Positions 25,472 through 33,668 are shown, numbered from the stretch's first letter. The stretch is DNA of 64,000 bases from VRUE01 sp963788975 (GCA_963788975.1 CAWBIJ010000004.1:372001-436000), one strand, 5' to 3'. Numbers and translations: made by a program. The notes: generated by a model not told the origin, from the sequence alone.

Positions 25472-26758
25472 GTGGCTCGGAACCAACCCATCAACGCAGA
25501 CGCACCCGGCCCGCCGGAGCCACCTCCAGCGCCGCGGCGGCGACGTCCGGTGCCCGCGGCGCTCAAGGGGGTCGCCGGCCTGGTCGTTCTCGCCCTGGTC
25601 TTCATCGTCGCGGCGATCCTCGGCGGGCGAGGTGACCAGGACGAGGCGCCGTCCACACCGGCGCCACCGCCCGTGGCGGCCGGTGAGACGGAGGCTGACA
25701 GTGCCTCTCAGACCGCAGCGCAGCTGGGCTACCCGAGCTTCGCGACCAACAACACGACCCGGATCGGCGGCGGGGACGCGGCGTCGAATGCTGCGGCCGT
25801 GGCGCTCGCGGTCTACCCATCGGCGGACGCGACTACGCGGCCGGACGCGGTCGCCCTGGTCGACGACGCACGCTGGCAGGACGCGGTCGCTGCCGCCGTC
25901 CTGATGGCGGCGCCGGTGCGGGCGCCGCTGCTCCTATCGAGCGCCTACGGCCCACCCGAGGCCACAGAGCAGGCCCTGAAGGCTCTCGACCCTCGGGGCA
26001 GCCCCAAGACAAATGGCGCACAGGCCTTCGCTGTCGGCGCAGCCGCGCCCGCGGGCGGACTGGAGGCGACCCCGGTCGGCGGTGGAGAACCGGTCGCGAC
26101 CGCAGCCGCGATCGCGACGTTGCGTGACCGGCTGGCCGGCAAACCGCCAGCTCACATCGTGATCGCATCCGTCGAAGCGCCCGAGTTCGCCGCTCCCGCC
26201 GCCGCCTGGGCGGCGCGCTCTGGCGATCCCATCCTGTTCGCGACGAAAGACACCCTGCCGGCCGCGACCGCGACCGCGCTGAGACGCCATCCCGCGACGC
26301 CGGTCTACGTCCTCGGTCCCACCGCGGCGATCTCCTCGGCAGTCGTGCGGGTGATCGCCAAAGCGGGCGGCGAGGTGCGGCGCGTCTCCGGCGAGGATCC
26401 GGTGACCAACGCGATCGCGCTTGCCCGCTACGACGACGACGATTTCGGCTGGAACGTCAACGACCCCGGCCACGGCTTCGTCATCGCCCGCTCGGACTCC
26501 CCGCTCGACGCCGCCGTCGCGGCGCCGCTCTCGGCCTCGGGCACCTGGGGGCCGCTGCTGCTCACCGACAGCGCCGATACGCTTCCGGCGGTGCTGCGCG
26601 ACTACATGCTCGACGTCAAGCCGGGCTACACCACCGACCCGACGCGCGCGTTCTACAACCATGTGTGGGTGGTCGGAGACGAGGAGGCGATCAGCGTGAG
26701 TCAGCAGGCGGAAATCGACGAGCTGGCCGAACTGGTCAAGGCCGGAGGCGAACCGTGA
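25472..26758 (+). CDS. membrane-anchored protein with cell-wall-binding repeat 2 (CWB2) modules
   Basis: From the GTG at 25472 the protein has 428 residues: a proline-rich cytoplasmic start with RRRR, a membrane segment (about 31-51) and an extracytoplasmic region with CWB2-like units. Recognisable units include TPVYVLGPTAAISSAVVRVI and NHVWVVGDEEAISVSQQAEI, matching the pattern of a hydrophobic strand, Gly-Gly/Gly-Pro, then AIS and a helix. CWB2 modules bind anionic wall polymers in Firmicutes; here the protein may hold the envelope together. It starts a three-gene transcript with overlapping ends (GTGA at 26755). Its promoter lies beside a fatty-acid-type operator, which is unexpected for a wall protein. 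Confidence 0.7.
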   Translation: MARNQPINADAPGPPEPPPAPRRRRPVPAALKGVAGLVVLALVFIVAAILGGRGDQDEAPSTPAPPPVAAGETEADSASQTAAQLGYPSFATNNTTRIGGGDAASNAAAVALAVYPSADATTRPDAVALVDDARWQDAVAAAVLMAAPVRAPLLLSSAYGPPEATEQALKALDPRGSPKTNGAQAFAVGAAAPAGGLEATPVGGGEPVATAAAIATLRDRLAGKPPAHIVIASVEAPEFAAPAAAWAARSGDPILFATKDTLPAATATALRRHPATPVYVLGPTAAISSAVVRVIAKAGGEVRRVSGEDPVTNAIALARYDDDDFGWNVNDPGHGFVIARSDSPLDAAVAAPLSASGTWGPLLLTDSADTLPAVLRDYMLDVKPGYTTDPTRAFYNHVWVVGDEEAISVSQQAEIDELAELVKAGGEP

Positions 26759-27003
26759 GCGAGGCGGAGAACCCGGACCTGCTGGCCCCTGATCGCACGG
26801 TCACCGCTGAGGACATCCGAGCGCTGGCCGGAGCCTCCACCCCGCACTTCGCGCTCCAGGTCCGCAACCGGATCCGGCGTCTGATCGAGCCGCTGCCGGC
26901 CAACGACCCCGCCCGGGTCGAAGGCGAAAGAAAGATCGCCGAGCTGGAGGAGCTCGCCGAGCACAGTGGCGATCCGCGCGGCACGATGGGCATCGGCCAC
27001 TGA
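26755..27003 (+). CDS. small protein of unknown function
   Basis: An 82-residue protein starting at GTG 26755, overlapping the upstream stop as GTGA and overlapping the next ATG by one base (TGATG). Sequence features are a helical segment DIRALAGASTPHFALQVRNR and a second helix VEGERKIAELEELAEHSG, ending GTMGIGH. No signal peptide or membrane segment is visible. The tight coupling to both neighbours suggests a real gene. I do not recognise the family; the position between a wall-binding protein and a hydrolase gives no clear function. Confidence 0.6.
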   Translation: MSEAENPDLLAPDRTVTAEDIRALAGASTPHFALQVRNRIRRLIEPLPANDPARVEGERKIAELEELAEHSGDPRGTMGIGH

Positions 27004-27671
27004 TGAAAAACCTCGCTCCCGGTGTCTGGCGCCTTAAGCAGTTCCCGGCCCCGAGCGTCAACGTCTACCTCGCCGAGGACGTGCTGATCGACGCCGGCAC
27101 ACGCTGGGACCGGCGGCGCATCTTCAGCGAGATTGAGGGACGCGAGCTGACGATGCTGGCGCTGACCCACGTCCACCCCGATCACCAAGGGGTCGCCAAG
27201 GACGTCTGCGAGGCGCGCGGCATTCCGCTCGCCTGCCACGCCGACGACGTCGACGCGATGGAGGGACGGCGACCGATACAGGAGGCCGCGCCAAACCATC
27301 CGGTCAACCGCCTGATCAAGGGAGTCTGGGAGGGCCCGCCCTACAAGGTCGAGCGGGTCCTGAGCGAGGGCGACGAGGTGGCGGGATTCCGCGTCGTACA
27401 CGCTCCTGGCCACGCCCGCGGCGAGGTGATCTTCTTCCGCGACTCCGACCGGGTGGCGATCTGCGGCGACGTGATCCGCAACATGAGCTACGCGACCGGG
27501 CTGCCGGGGATCAAGGAGCCGCCAGAAATCTTCACCGCCGACCCCACCGAGAACCGCCGCTCGATCCGCAAGCTTGCCGCCCTCGAGCCGAGCCTGATCC
27601 TGCCCGGCCACGGCCCCACGGTGTCCGACATGGCGGCGTTCGGGCGATTCGTCTCTGCGCTTCCCGGGTAA
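27003..27671 (+). CDS. metallo-beta-lactamase-fold hydrolase
   Basis: A 222-residue MBL-fold protein. Metal ligands are the HxHxDH motif at 56-61 (HVHPDH), His137 (HAPGH), Asp156 (CGDVIRN) and His203 (LPGHGP), so a dinuclear metal site should be intact. Small stand-alone MBL hydrolases of this length include glyoxalase II-like thioesterases, lactonases and RNA-processing enzymes; the specific substrate cannot be read from sequence. No signal peptide. It is the third gene of the 25472-27671 transcript. Confidence 0.85.
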   Translation: MKNLAPGVWRLKQFPAPSVNVYLAEDVLIDAGTRWDRRRIFSEIEGRELTMLALTHVHPDHQGVAKDVCEARGIPLACHADDVDAMEGRRPIQEAAPNHPVNRLIKGVWEGPPYKVERVLSEGDEVAGFRVVHAPGHARGEVIFFRDSDRVAICGDVIRNMSYATGLPGIKEPPEIFTADPTENRRSIRKLAALEPSLILPGHGPTVSDMAAFGRFVSALPG

Positions 27672-27711
27672 AGCCCTCCCAAAAGCCAACTGCTGACTGA
27701 GGAGGGACCTG

Positions 27712-28236
27712 ATGAGCAGGCTTAAGAGCGGGAGGCCATCACCGGCGATGGTCGTCGCTTCGATCGCCCTGATCGTGGCTTTGGCAGGGACTGCCTACGC
27801 GGCGCAGACAATCAACGGCGGGGCGATCAAAAAGCAGACGATCGGCGGCGGCAAGCTGAAGCGCAAGACGCTGACCGGCTTCCAGATCAACACCAACAAG
27901 CTCGGCGTCGTCCCCAGCGCCAAGCGTGCCACGAACACGCACTGGGTCGTGGTCAACAACCCGGCCGGTGCCGGCAACGCGACCTTGGCGCGTGCCAGCG
28001 ACGCCGGCATCTCAGCAGCGGAGGGCGGCGGCGCGGTGGCGATCGTCTTTCCGTTCAACGTCACCGGCTGCGCGAACGTAGCGGGACGCAACAACGCCGG
28101 GACCACCGTGCCGGCCGCCGGCTACGCCCAGACCAACAGCTCGGCCGCCAACCCCAACGCGATCGAAGTCCGCACGCGCGACGACAAAGGCGCTGACGCG
28201 GACGCCGACTTCCACCTGCTCGTGATCTGCCCATAG
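27712..28236 (+). CDS. exported protein of a lineage-type family
   Basis: A 174-residue exported protein. The N-terminus KSGRPSPAMVVASIALIVAL followed by AGTAYAA is a signal peptide or anchor seen in many exported proteins of Thermoleophilia-type genomes (from memory of the family, unverified). The mature start has short repeats ending in IKKQTIGGGKLKRKTLTG, then a beta-rich domain with two cysteines (VTGCANVAG and LLVICP). It has a strong GGAGGG ribosome site at 27701-27706 that could pair with CCCTCC at 27674-27679, which might hide the site. A GC-rich hairpin follows the stop. Function unknown. Confidence 0.65.
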   Translation: MSRLKSGRPSPAMVVASIALIVALAGTAYAAQTINGGAIKKQTIGGGKLKRKTLTGFQINTNKLGVVPSAKRATNTHWVVVNNPAGAGNATLARASDAGISAAEGGGAVAIVFPFNVTGCANVAGRNNAGTTVPAAGYAQTNSSAANPNAIEVRTRDDKGADADADFHLLVICP

Positions 28237-28248
28237 GACGGGCAGTCC

Positions 28249-28285
28249 GCCCGGCCCCTATCCGCCACCAGGGAGGGGGCCGGGC
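28249..28285 (+). terminator. GC-rich stem-loop after the exported-protein gene
   Basis: GCCCGGCCCC (28249-28258) and GGGGCCGGGC (28276-28285) form a perfect 10-base stem with a 17-base loop, 13 bases after the stop at 28236. No U-tract follows, as is common for high-GC terminators. Confidence 0.6.
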
Positions 28286-28321
28286 CACCGCCAGGCGTGT
28301 CTCCGGGCTAGGGTTGGCCCC

Positions 28322-28525
28322 ATGAGCGAAGAGCCACACGGGTTCAAGGAGGGCGACAAGGTCTGGGTCGAGGACGGCGACGGCCGCCATCACGCCGGGA
28401 TCTTCGTCGGCGACAACGAGAGCGCCGGCTGGTTCGGCGGCGGCCCCAGCGCCTACGTCGTCCACCCCGAGGCCAAATCGGCCGAGGTTGTCTCGATCTT
28501 CCGCATCACCCCTCGCGACGAGTGA
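28322..28525 (+). CDS. small hypothetical protein
   Basis: A 67-residue acidic protein with regularly spaced aromatic and glycine residues (FKEGDKVWVEDGDGRHHAG, then VGDNESAGWFGGGPSAYVV), reading like a small SH3-type or KOW-type beta barrel. No signal peptide. The start ATG at 28322 lacks an obvious Shine-Dalgarno match. It is isolated between two terminator-like hairpins, which supports an independent transcript. Function unknown. Confidence 0.5.
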   Translation: MSEEPHGFKEGDKVWVEDGDGRHHAGIFVGDNESAGWFGGGPSAYVVHPEAKSAEVVSIFRITPRDE

Positions 28526-28568
28526 GCTTCCAAAGCTTTCCCTCAAGGGACCGGCTCTTCATGCGTAG

Positions 28569-28608
28569 CCGCGACCTGGGGTCGCCCAACGGTGATCCCA
28601 GGTCGCGG
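28569..28608. terminator. bidirectional stem-loop terminator candidate
   Basis: CCGCGACCTGGG (28569-28580) and CCCAGGTCGCGG (28597-28608) make a perfect 12-base stem with a 16-base loop. It lies between the convergent ends of the small gene ending 28525 and the AT-rich gene ending 28649, so it can serve both. No U-run on either strand. Confidence 0.65.
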
Positions 28609-28648
28609 AATCGATCTCATTCCCCTAGCCCAGCCGATTACTGCTAGG

Positions 28649-29362
28649 TCATGCTGCGCCCCATTTCTTGAGCTCGTTTACACCGCTGAGCGACAAGAGT
28701 GCGAAGAAATCAAAATGCGCTTCGCTAGTTCCAAAGAGCAATTTGTGAGTAGGGAATAAAGTTAACATTCCGTTCGTCTCAATTAACTTAAACGCTTCAT
28801 GCGAATCGCCTACGATTTTTCCCACGAAGCTTCCTTTGATCGACGTCGTTTCGGGGATGACGCATTCACTGTGATTTAAGATTTTCAAGAACGTTAATCC
28901 ATCTAACGGCGTGAATAAGAGAAAGGCTTTGTCTTCATTTCCTGCTTTGGCAGCTAATGCTAAGTTGGGTCGATGTAAGATCACTAAGATTAATGCTTTG
29001 AAGTAGATCGGCGATTCTTCGAGTTGGCAATTTCCCCCTTGTAATTCACCTGCGCCGTTTATGCCACTTACGTAACATTGTTCGAGTCTGGTCTCAAGGT
29101 GACCATGACCGTTGGGTTTTATCGTCCCGTAGGTCCATCCGCTCTGACAGAAAAGCTCGAGGTTTAGGTTTAAGACTGTGAGCTTGGTTTTTAAGGCGTC
29201 CATGGCTCCAGCGAACGTTTCTTCAGTCCACGATCCTCCTTTGGGTTCCTGGATTAAGAACGTTCCCGATGCCTGAGCCCCAGTGGTTGTGAAAGCCATA
29301 AGGCCGAGTGCGGCGAGAATCGTGAGACAGAGGGCCTTGACCCCATGCTTCCTGTAGTTCAT
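28649..29362 (-). CDS. AT-rich exported protein of unknown function
   Basis: A 237-residue protein with a signal peptide (KHGVKALCLTILAALGLMAF, cleavage near GAQA-SGT) and a GGGAGGA ribosome site. The mature protein has several cysteines (LFCQSGW, EQCYVSG, GGNCQLEE, HSECVIPE) that may pair outside the cell. Base composition is strikingly different from all neighbours: a sampled 60-base line (28861-28920) has only 22 G+C, and codons are AT-ending. On the minus strand TTGACA occurs at 29438-29443 as a candidate -35. Either horizontal transfer or selection for AT-rich codons could explain it. Function unknown; similar exported proteins recur in this lineage, from memory. Confidence 0.7.
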   Translation of the reverse strand: MNYRKHGVKALCLTILAALGLMAFTTTGAQASGTFLIQEPKGGSWTEETFAGAMDALKTKLTVLNLNLELFCQSGWTYGTIKPNGHGHLETRLEQCYVSGINGAGELQGGNCQLEESPIYFKALILVILHRPNLALAAKAGNEDKAFLLFTPLDGLTFLKILNHSECVIPETTSIKGSFVGKIVGDSHEAFKLIETNGMLTLFPTHKLLFGTSEAHFDFFALLSLSGVNELKKWGAA

Positions 29363-29463
29363 GAGTTCCTCCCGGAGTTGTTACGGTGCCGCGCTTTACG
29401 ACACCACGCTAGATCAGCATCACCCCTGGAGTAACGCTGTCAAGCCTTTGACCAGAACGTTTT

Positions 29464-29769
29464 CTAACGTCGAGGAATTGGGCTTCTCCCAAGCCTTGCC
29501 ACACTCATGTCGACTCGGGCGCCGCGGAAGGGAACGCCCTCGGCTCGCAAGCGCTTTCGTTGCCTCTCGCCCTTGGCCAGCGAGCCGTCGGCGCGGACCA
29601 CCCGCCACCAGGGCAGGTCGGGGTCGTCGCACTCGAAGAGGACGGCACCGGCGAAGCGGGGCGAGCCTGGCGAGACGTCGCCGTAGGTGCTGACGAAGCC
29701 CTCGGGAATCGCGCGTACGCGCTCCAGCACTTCGAACTCTCGGGCGTGCGTTCGCGATTTGTCGGGCAT
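29464..29769 (-). CDS. MGMT-family (alkyltransferase-like) DNA-binding protein
   Basis: A 101-residue protein matching the DNA-binding domain of O6-alkylguanine-DNA alkyltransferases: FEVLERVRAIPEGFVSTYGD, then PWWRVVRADG where true enzymes have PCHRV. The acceptor cysteine is absent, so it cannot repair bases itself; such alkyltransferase-like proteins recognise alkylated bases and recruit nucleotide-excision repair. It follows the LLM gene by 20 bases on the same strand, and the start MPDKSRTH fits the family length. The second W in PWWRV is a variant of the usual PWHRV. Confidence 0.8.
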   Translation of the reverse strand: MPDKSRTHAREFEVLERVRAIPEGFVSTYGDVSPGSPRFAGAVLFECDDPDLPWWRVVRADGSLAKGERQRKRLRAEGVPFRGARVDMSVARLGRSPIPRR

Positions 29770-29789
29770 AGCCCGGATAAAGAGCGAAC

Positions 29790-30824
29790 TCAGCCGGGGG
29801 AAGCTGGGCCGAAGGCGTCGATGATGCGGTTCTGGTACTCGGAGAGCTCTTCGGAGGAGATGAAGTAGGTCGGCGGGGTGAGGAAGAGGCCGTCGGCGCG
29901 CTCCGCCGTCGCGTGGACCCGGGCACGCACCTTGTCGAGCGGGCCGGCGGCGCAGTAGGCGTCGACCATCTCGTCGCTGATCGCGGCCGGGACGGCGGCG
30001 AGGTCGCCGCGCCGGAACGCCTCCCCGGCAGCGACCGCGTTGTCGGCGAAGCCATGCAGCTCCCAGAGCGGCATGTAGGTCTTGACCGTGGCATAGAAGG
30101 AGATCGTGCGGCGCGCCATCTCGATCGCTTTCTCTTCGTCGTCGTCGATCGCGCAGCAGACGGTCGGCAGGTAGTCGAAGTCCTTGCGCTCGCGGGCGGA
30201 GCGGCTCAGGCCCTCTTCGAAGGAGGAGACGACGACCTCGTCGATCCAGCGCAGGCTCTGGATCGGGTGGCCGATCAGGCCGTCGGCTACATCGCCGGCC
30301 ATCCGGCACATCCCTTTCTGGATGCCGGCGGTGTAGATCGGCACCGACTCGCGCGGCGCCGGGTGCGGCCGGATCCAGCCCTTGATGTCCATGTCGTAGT
30401 ACTCGCCCTCGTAGCGGATCGGCTCGCCCTTGCCCGCCTGCTGCATGATCAAGCGCGTCGCCTCGATCGCCTCGCGCAGGTGCGGCGCCGGCCGGCCGTA
30501 CTCGGCGTTGTGCCATGTTTCGTTGAGGCGTTTGACGCCGGAGCCGAGCCCGAGGCGGAAGCGCCCGCCCGACATCTCGTCGATGTCGAGGGCGCTGACC
30601 GCGACGATGAAGGGGCTGCGGGTGAAGGCCCAGGCGATCCCTGTCGCGACGTCGATCTTCTCGGTCTTGCCGGCCAGGTAGGCCGCCTGGGTGACCGAGG
30701 AGCGGAACAGCTCTGGCGCCCAGACGCACTCGACCCCAGCAGCTTCGGCGCGCTTCGCCTCGGTCTCGAGGTCGGCGATAGTGGTGCCGATCGCGGCGAC
30801 CGAGATGCGGTCGAGCGCGCTCAA
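29790..30824 (-). CDS. LLM-class (F420-type) oxidoreductase
   Basis: A 344-residue luciferase-like monooxygenase family protein. Motifs: LETEAKRAEAAGVECVWAPE at the N-terminus, IAWAFTRSPFIVAVSALDID, SGGRFRLGLGSG and HLREAIEATRLIMQQ. Actinobacterial members mostly use cofactor F420. The TTG at 30824 overlaps the upstream acyl-CoA dehydrogenase stop as TTGA and is preferred over an upstream extension that lies within that gene. Operon context with paired acyl-CoA dehydrogenases suggests lipid or sterol side-chain catabolism; cofactor and substrate are inferred. Confidence 0.85.
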   Translation of the reverse strand: MSALDRISVAAIGTTIADLETEAKRAEAAGVECVWAPELFRSSVTQAAYLAGKTEKIDVATGIAWAFTRSPFIVAVSALDIDEMSGGRFRLGLGSGVKRLNETWHNAEYGRPAPHLREAIEATRLIMQQAGKGEPIRYEGEYYDMDIKGWIRPHPAPRESVPIYTAGIQKGMCRMAGDVADGLIGHPIQSLRWIDEVVVSSFEEGLSRSARERKDFDYLPTVCCAIDDDEEKAIEMARRTISFYATVKTYMPLWELHGFADNAVAAGEAFRRGDLAAVPAAISDEMVDAYCAAGPLDKVRARVHATAERADGLFLTPPTYFISSEELSEYQNRIIDAFGPASPG

Positions 30825-31945
30825 GCCGGAACCGGCGCCGCTGCTTCGCTGAGGACGGCGTCGGCGACCCGTTCGCGGTGCCACTTAGCGTCGCCAAGCA
30901 TCGCCGCGTTCGCCTTGCCGCGCTTGAGGAAGAAGTGGAGGTCGTGCTCCCAGGTGAAGCCGATGCCGCCGTGGACCTGGATCGAGGCGTCGGGCACGCG
31001 CCAGCCGGCGTCGGAGGCGTAAGCCTTGGCCATCGAGGCGGCAAGCGGCAGCGTCTCGGGCTCGGCGTCGGCAGCCCAAGCGGCACCGTAAACGGCGGAG
31101 CGGGAGTTCTCGGTCTCCAGCAGCATCTGTGCGCAGCGGTGGGAGACAGCCTGATAGGAGCCGATCGGCCGTCCGAACTGCTTGCGGTCTTTGGCGTAGG
31201 AGACCGCCATCTCCATCGTCCGCTGGGCGATCCCGGTCGACTCGGCGGCGAGCGCGACACAGGCCCGCCAGAGGACCGGCAGGTACTCGGCCTGCCCGCC
31301 GCCCAGCGTTGCCTCCGGGCCGACCCGTACGCCGTCGAAGCGCACCGAGTGGAGGCGGCGGGTGAGGTCGATCGAGGCCTCGGCGATGACGGTGACGCCA
31401 TCGGCTTCTCGCTCGACGACGTGACGGCGGCCGTCGGCGGTGGCGACGAGCAGGAAGTCGGCGCTCGCCGCGTCCATCACCAGCACCTTCTCGCCGTCGA
31501 GGACGAAGCCGTCGCCATCGGCCTGGGCCTCCATCTCGAACTCGCCGATCGCGGCGGGGGTTCCGGCGTCGAAGAGGGCGATCGTGCCGCGCGCCTCGCC
31601 GGCGGCCAACGGCCGCAGCCAGCGCTCGCGCTGCTCATCACTGCCGTTTGCCGCCAGCGCCAGGCCGGCGATCGTGTTGGAGAGCAACGGCGTCGGGGCC
31701 AGCGCGTAGCCGAGCTCCTCAAAGAGGACGGCGAGCTCGACAATGCCAAGGCCGTGCCCTCCCCACTGCTCGGGAAGCGCCAGCCCGGGCCAGCCCAGCT
31801 CGGCCATCTCCTCCCAGTCGGACTGCTGGAAGCCGTGCTCGCTCTCGGTCAGCTCACGGATCCGCGCCGACTTGTAACGCGCGCCGAGGAAGTCGCGCGC
31901 CGTCGCTTTGATCGCCTGCTGCTCGTCTGTGAGGTCGAAGTACAT
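30821..31945 (-). CDS. acyl-CoA dehydrogenase, smaller subunit type
   Basis: A 374-residue acyl-CoA dehydrogenase homologue: LTDEQQAIKATARDFLGARY, LALPEQWGGHGLGIVEL, and C-terminal KDRKQFGRPIGSYQAVSHRC with IQVHGGIGFTWEHDLHF. The canonical EGT loop carrying the catalytic glutamate is not seen, and the sequence is split from another dehydrogenase (31977-33155) immediately upstream. Paired genes of this kind encode alpha2beta2 heterotetramers, as in the FadE28-FadE29 (ChsE1-ChsE2) enzymes that act on CoA thioesters of steroid side chains. It likely forms such a complex; the substrate is not established. Confidence 0.85.
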   Translation of the reverse strand: MYFDLTDEQQAIKATARDFLGARYKSARIRELTESEHGFQQSDWEEMAELGWPGLALPEQWGGHGLGIVELAVLFEELGYALAPTPLLSNTIAGLALAANGSDEQRERWLRPLAAGEARGTIALFDAGTPAAIGEFEMEAQADGDGFVLDGEKVLVMDAASADFLLVATADGRRHVVEREADGVTVIAEASIDLTRRLHSVRFDGVRVGPEATLGGGQAEYLPVLWRACVALAAESTGIAQRTMEMAVSYAKDRKQFGRPIGSYQAVSHRCAQMLLETENSRSAVYGAAWAADAEPETLPLAASMAKAYASDAGWRVPDASIQVHGGIGFTWEHDLHFFLKRGKANAAMLGDAKWHRERVADAVLSEAAAPVPA

Positions 31946-31976
31946 AAGTCAGTAACAGGGTCCGTCCAGGGCCGGC

Positions 31977-33155
31977 CTAGCGCATCTTCGGCAGGCCGAG
32001 CACTCGCTCGGCGATGATGTTCTTGAGGATGTCGGTGGTGCCACCCTCGATCGAGTTGGCGCGCGAGCGCAGGAAGCGGTACTGCCAGGCGCCGTTCTCG
32101 ACGGCCTGCCCGGCGCCGCGGTCGAGCGGCGCATAGGGACCCTCGATCTCGAGCGCCAGCTCACCGATCCGCTGGTTAATGTCGGCCCACTGCCACTTGC
32201 CCAGCGAGCCCTCCGGGCCGGGGATGCCCGACTGCATCGTTTTGGTCAGGCCGCGGTAGGCGTTGAGCCGCATCGTCTCCGCCTCGATGTGGAGCTGGGC
32301 GATGCGCTGGCGATAGACCGGGTCATCGGCCGCGGTGCCGCCGTTGACGCGCGTCTCCGCCGCCAGCTCGCCGAGCCGTTTGAGGTTGTTGGCGACCTGG
32401 GCGATCGCGCCGAAGGCAAGCCCGGCGCGCTCGTTCATCAGTGTCGTTATCGCTACCGACCAGCCCTGGCCGACCTCGCCGATCACGTTCTCGTCGGGGA
32501 TCCGCGCCTCGTTGATGAAGACCTCGTTGAACTCGCCCTCGCCGGTGATCTGCACCAGTGGCTTCGCTTCAACGCCCTCCTGCTCCATATCCATCAGGAA
32601 GTAGGTGAGACCCTGATGCTTGGGCGCGTCGGGATCGGTGCGGGCGACGAGCATGCACCACTTTGCGTACTGGGCAAAGGTCGTCCAGACCTTCTGCCCG
32701 GTGACCACCCATTCGTCGCCGTCCTTGACCGCGCGCGTTTTCAGCGAGGCGAGGTCGGAGCCTGACTCCGGCTCGGAGAAGCCCTGGCACCAGATCTCCT
32801 CGGCGGTGAGGATCGGCTCCAGATAGCGCTGCTTCTGCTCGTCGGTGCCGTGGGCGATCACCACCGGGCCGCCCATCGCCAGGCCAAGCACATTGGCCGG
32901 GCTCGGCGCCTCCAGGCGCGAGGCCTCGCCGACGAAGATCGCCTGCTCGATCATGGTGGCGCCGCGGCCGCCGTACTCCTTCGGCCAGGAGATACCGGCC
33001 CAGCCAGCATCGTGCATTTTGCGCTGCCACTCACTCCGGAAGGCCATCACCTCCTCGAGGCCAGCCTCCGGCTCGGGACCCGGGTGGTTCTCTTCGATCC
33101 AGGTGCGAACCTGGTCGCGGAACTCCTGCTCGGACGGGGAAAGGCTGAGGTCCAT
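31977..33155 (-). CDS. acyl-CoA dehydrogenase, partner subunit
   Basis: A 392-residue acyl-CoA dehydrogenase with QGFSEPESGSDLASLKTRA, WVVTGQKVWTTFAQYAKWC and a C-terminal SIEGGTTDILKNIIAERVLG. The start at MDLSLSPSEQEF (33155) is taken instead of a four-codon longer version because the family N-terminus begins there. It is the first gene of the operon 33155 to 29464 with its partner 31 bases downstream. Upstream is a degenerate copy of the TetR-type operator. The presence of two such genes in tandem points to a heteromeric enzyme for branched or steroid-like acyl-CoAs. Confidence 0.87.
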   Translation of the reverse strand: MDLSLSPSEQEFRDQVRTWIEENHPGPEPEAGLEEVMAFRSEWQRKMHDAGWAGISWPKEYGGRGATMIEQAIFVGEASRLEAPSPANVLGLAMGGPVVIAHGTDEQKQRYLEPILTAEEIWCQGFSEPESGSDLASLKTRAVKDGDEWVVTGQKVWTTFAQYAKWCMLVARTDPDAPKHQGLTYFLMDMEQEGVEAKPLVQITGEGEFNEVFINEARIPDENVIGEVGQGWSVAITTLMNERAGLAFGAIAQVANNLKRLGELAAETRVNGGTAADDPVYRQRIAQLHIEAETMRLNAYRGLTKTMQSGIPGPEGSLGKWQWADINQRIGELALEIEGPYAPLDRGAGQAVENGAWQYRFLRSRANSIEGGTTDILKNIIAERVLGLPKMR

Positions 33156-33174
33156 CGGCCGGAGCATAGCGGCC

Positions 33175-33186
33175 GACTGGCCGGTC
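33175..33186. promoter_or_regulatory. degenerate TetR-type operator before the dehydrogenase pair
   Basis: GACTGGCCGGTC pairs at 10 of 12 positions as a palindrome, and lies 20 bases upstream of the start at 33155. It shares GACTGG and GGTCAG elements with the strong operators at 25394 and 34932. A weaker site of the same repressor is a reasonable guess. Confidence 0.35.
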
Positions 33187-33215
33187 AGCCAGCATGTCCA
33201 CCGACCCGTCAGCGC

Positions 33216-33668
33216 CTAGTAGCGACAGTTCTCCAGGCCGTACTCTTCGGCGAGCTCGGTCGCCTCCACGAAGACCCCGAAGGTCGAAGTGACCGCCGCC
33301 CGAGGATCATCTTCGGCCAGCTGGATCCCATCCTCGTACGCATCAAGGATCGCCTCGACCTGGTCCTCGTCCTCGCTCGGCGCTCCCAGCGCCCGCAGTT
33401 CCTCGAGCTGCTGCCGCTTGGCCGGTAGCAGGACCGTGTCGGCGTACCTGCGTATCGAGTCGATGTCGGCAAACGCTTCGTCTTTGCGACCTCTGACGAA
33501 CCTCCGGAATCCCTCAGCGACCCTGTCGTAGGCCTGCTGGCAGATGGCATCCGCCCGCTTGAGGAAAGCGCTCTTGGAGATCTCCACCATGGCCGTCTCC
33601 TTGCCACCCTCACCACAGCCCACGCCGAGGGGGACAACCGCCAGCGCGGCGATCAATGCCGAGATCAC
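33216..33668 (-). CDS. predicted lipoprotein, helical
   Basis: A 150-residue protein starting at GTG 33668 with a hydrophobic segment ending in the lipobox-like LGVGC-G. The rest is mostly helical and acidic (SKSAFLKRADAICQQAYDRV, then VLLPAKRQQLEELRALGAPS), with cysteines at AICQQ and ENCRY. The pattern of FLKRADAIC followed by a helical bundle is frequent in exported actinobacterial proteins of unknown role. The frame continues a few residues upstream with an arginine (RFRLGGW), so the exact start may be earlier. It is separate from the dehydrogenase operon. Confidence 0.6.
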   Translation of the reverse strand: MISALIAALAVVPLGVGCGEGGKETAMVEISKSAFLKRADAICQQAYDRVAEGFRRFVRGRKDEAFADIDSIRRYADTVLLPAKRQQLEELRALGAPSEDEDQVEAILDAYEDGIQLAEDDPRAAVTSTFGVFVEATELAEEYGLENCRY

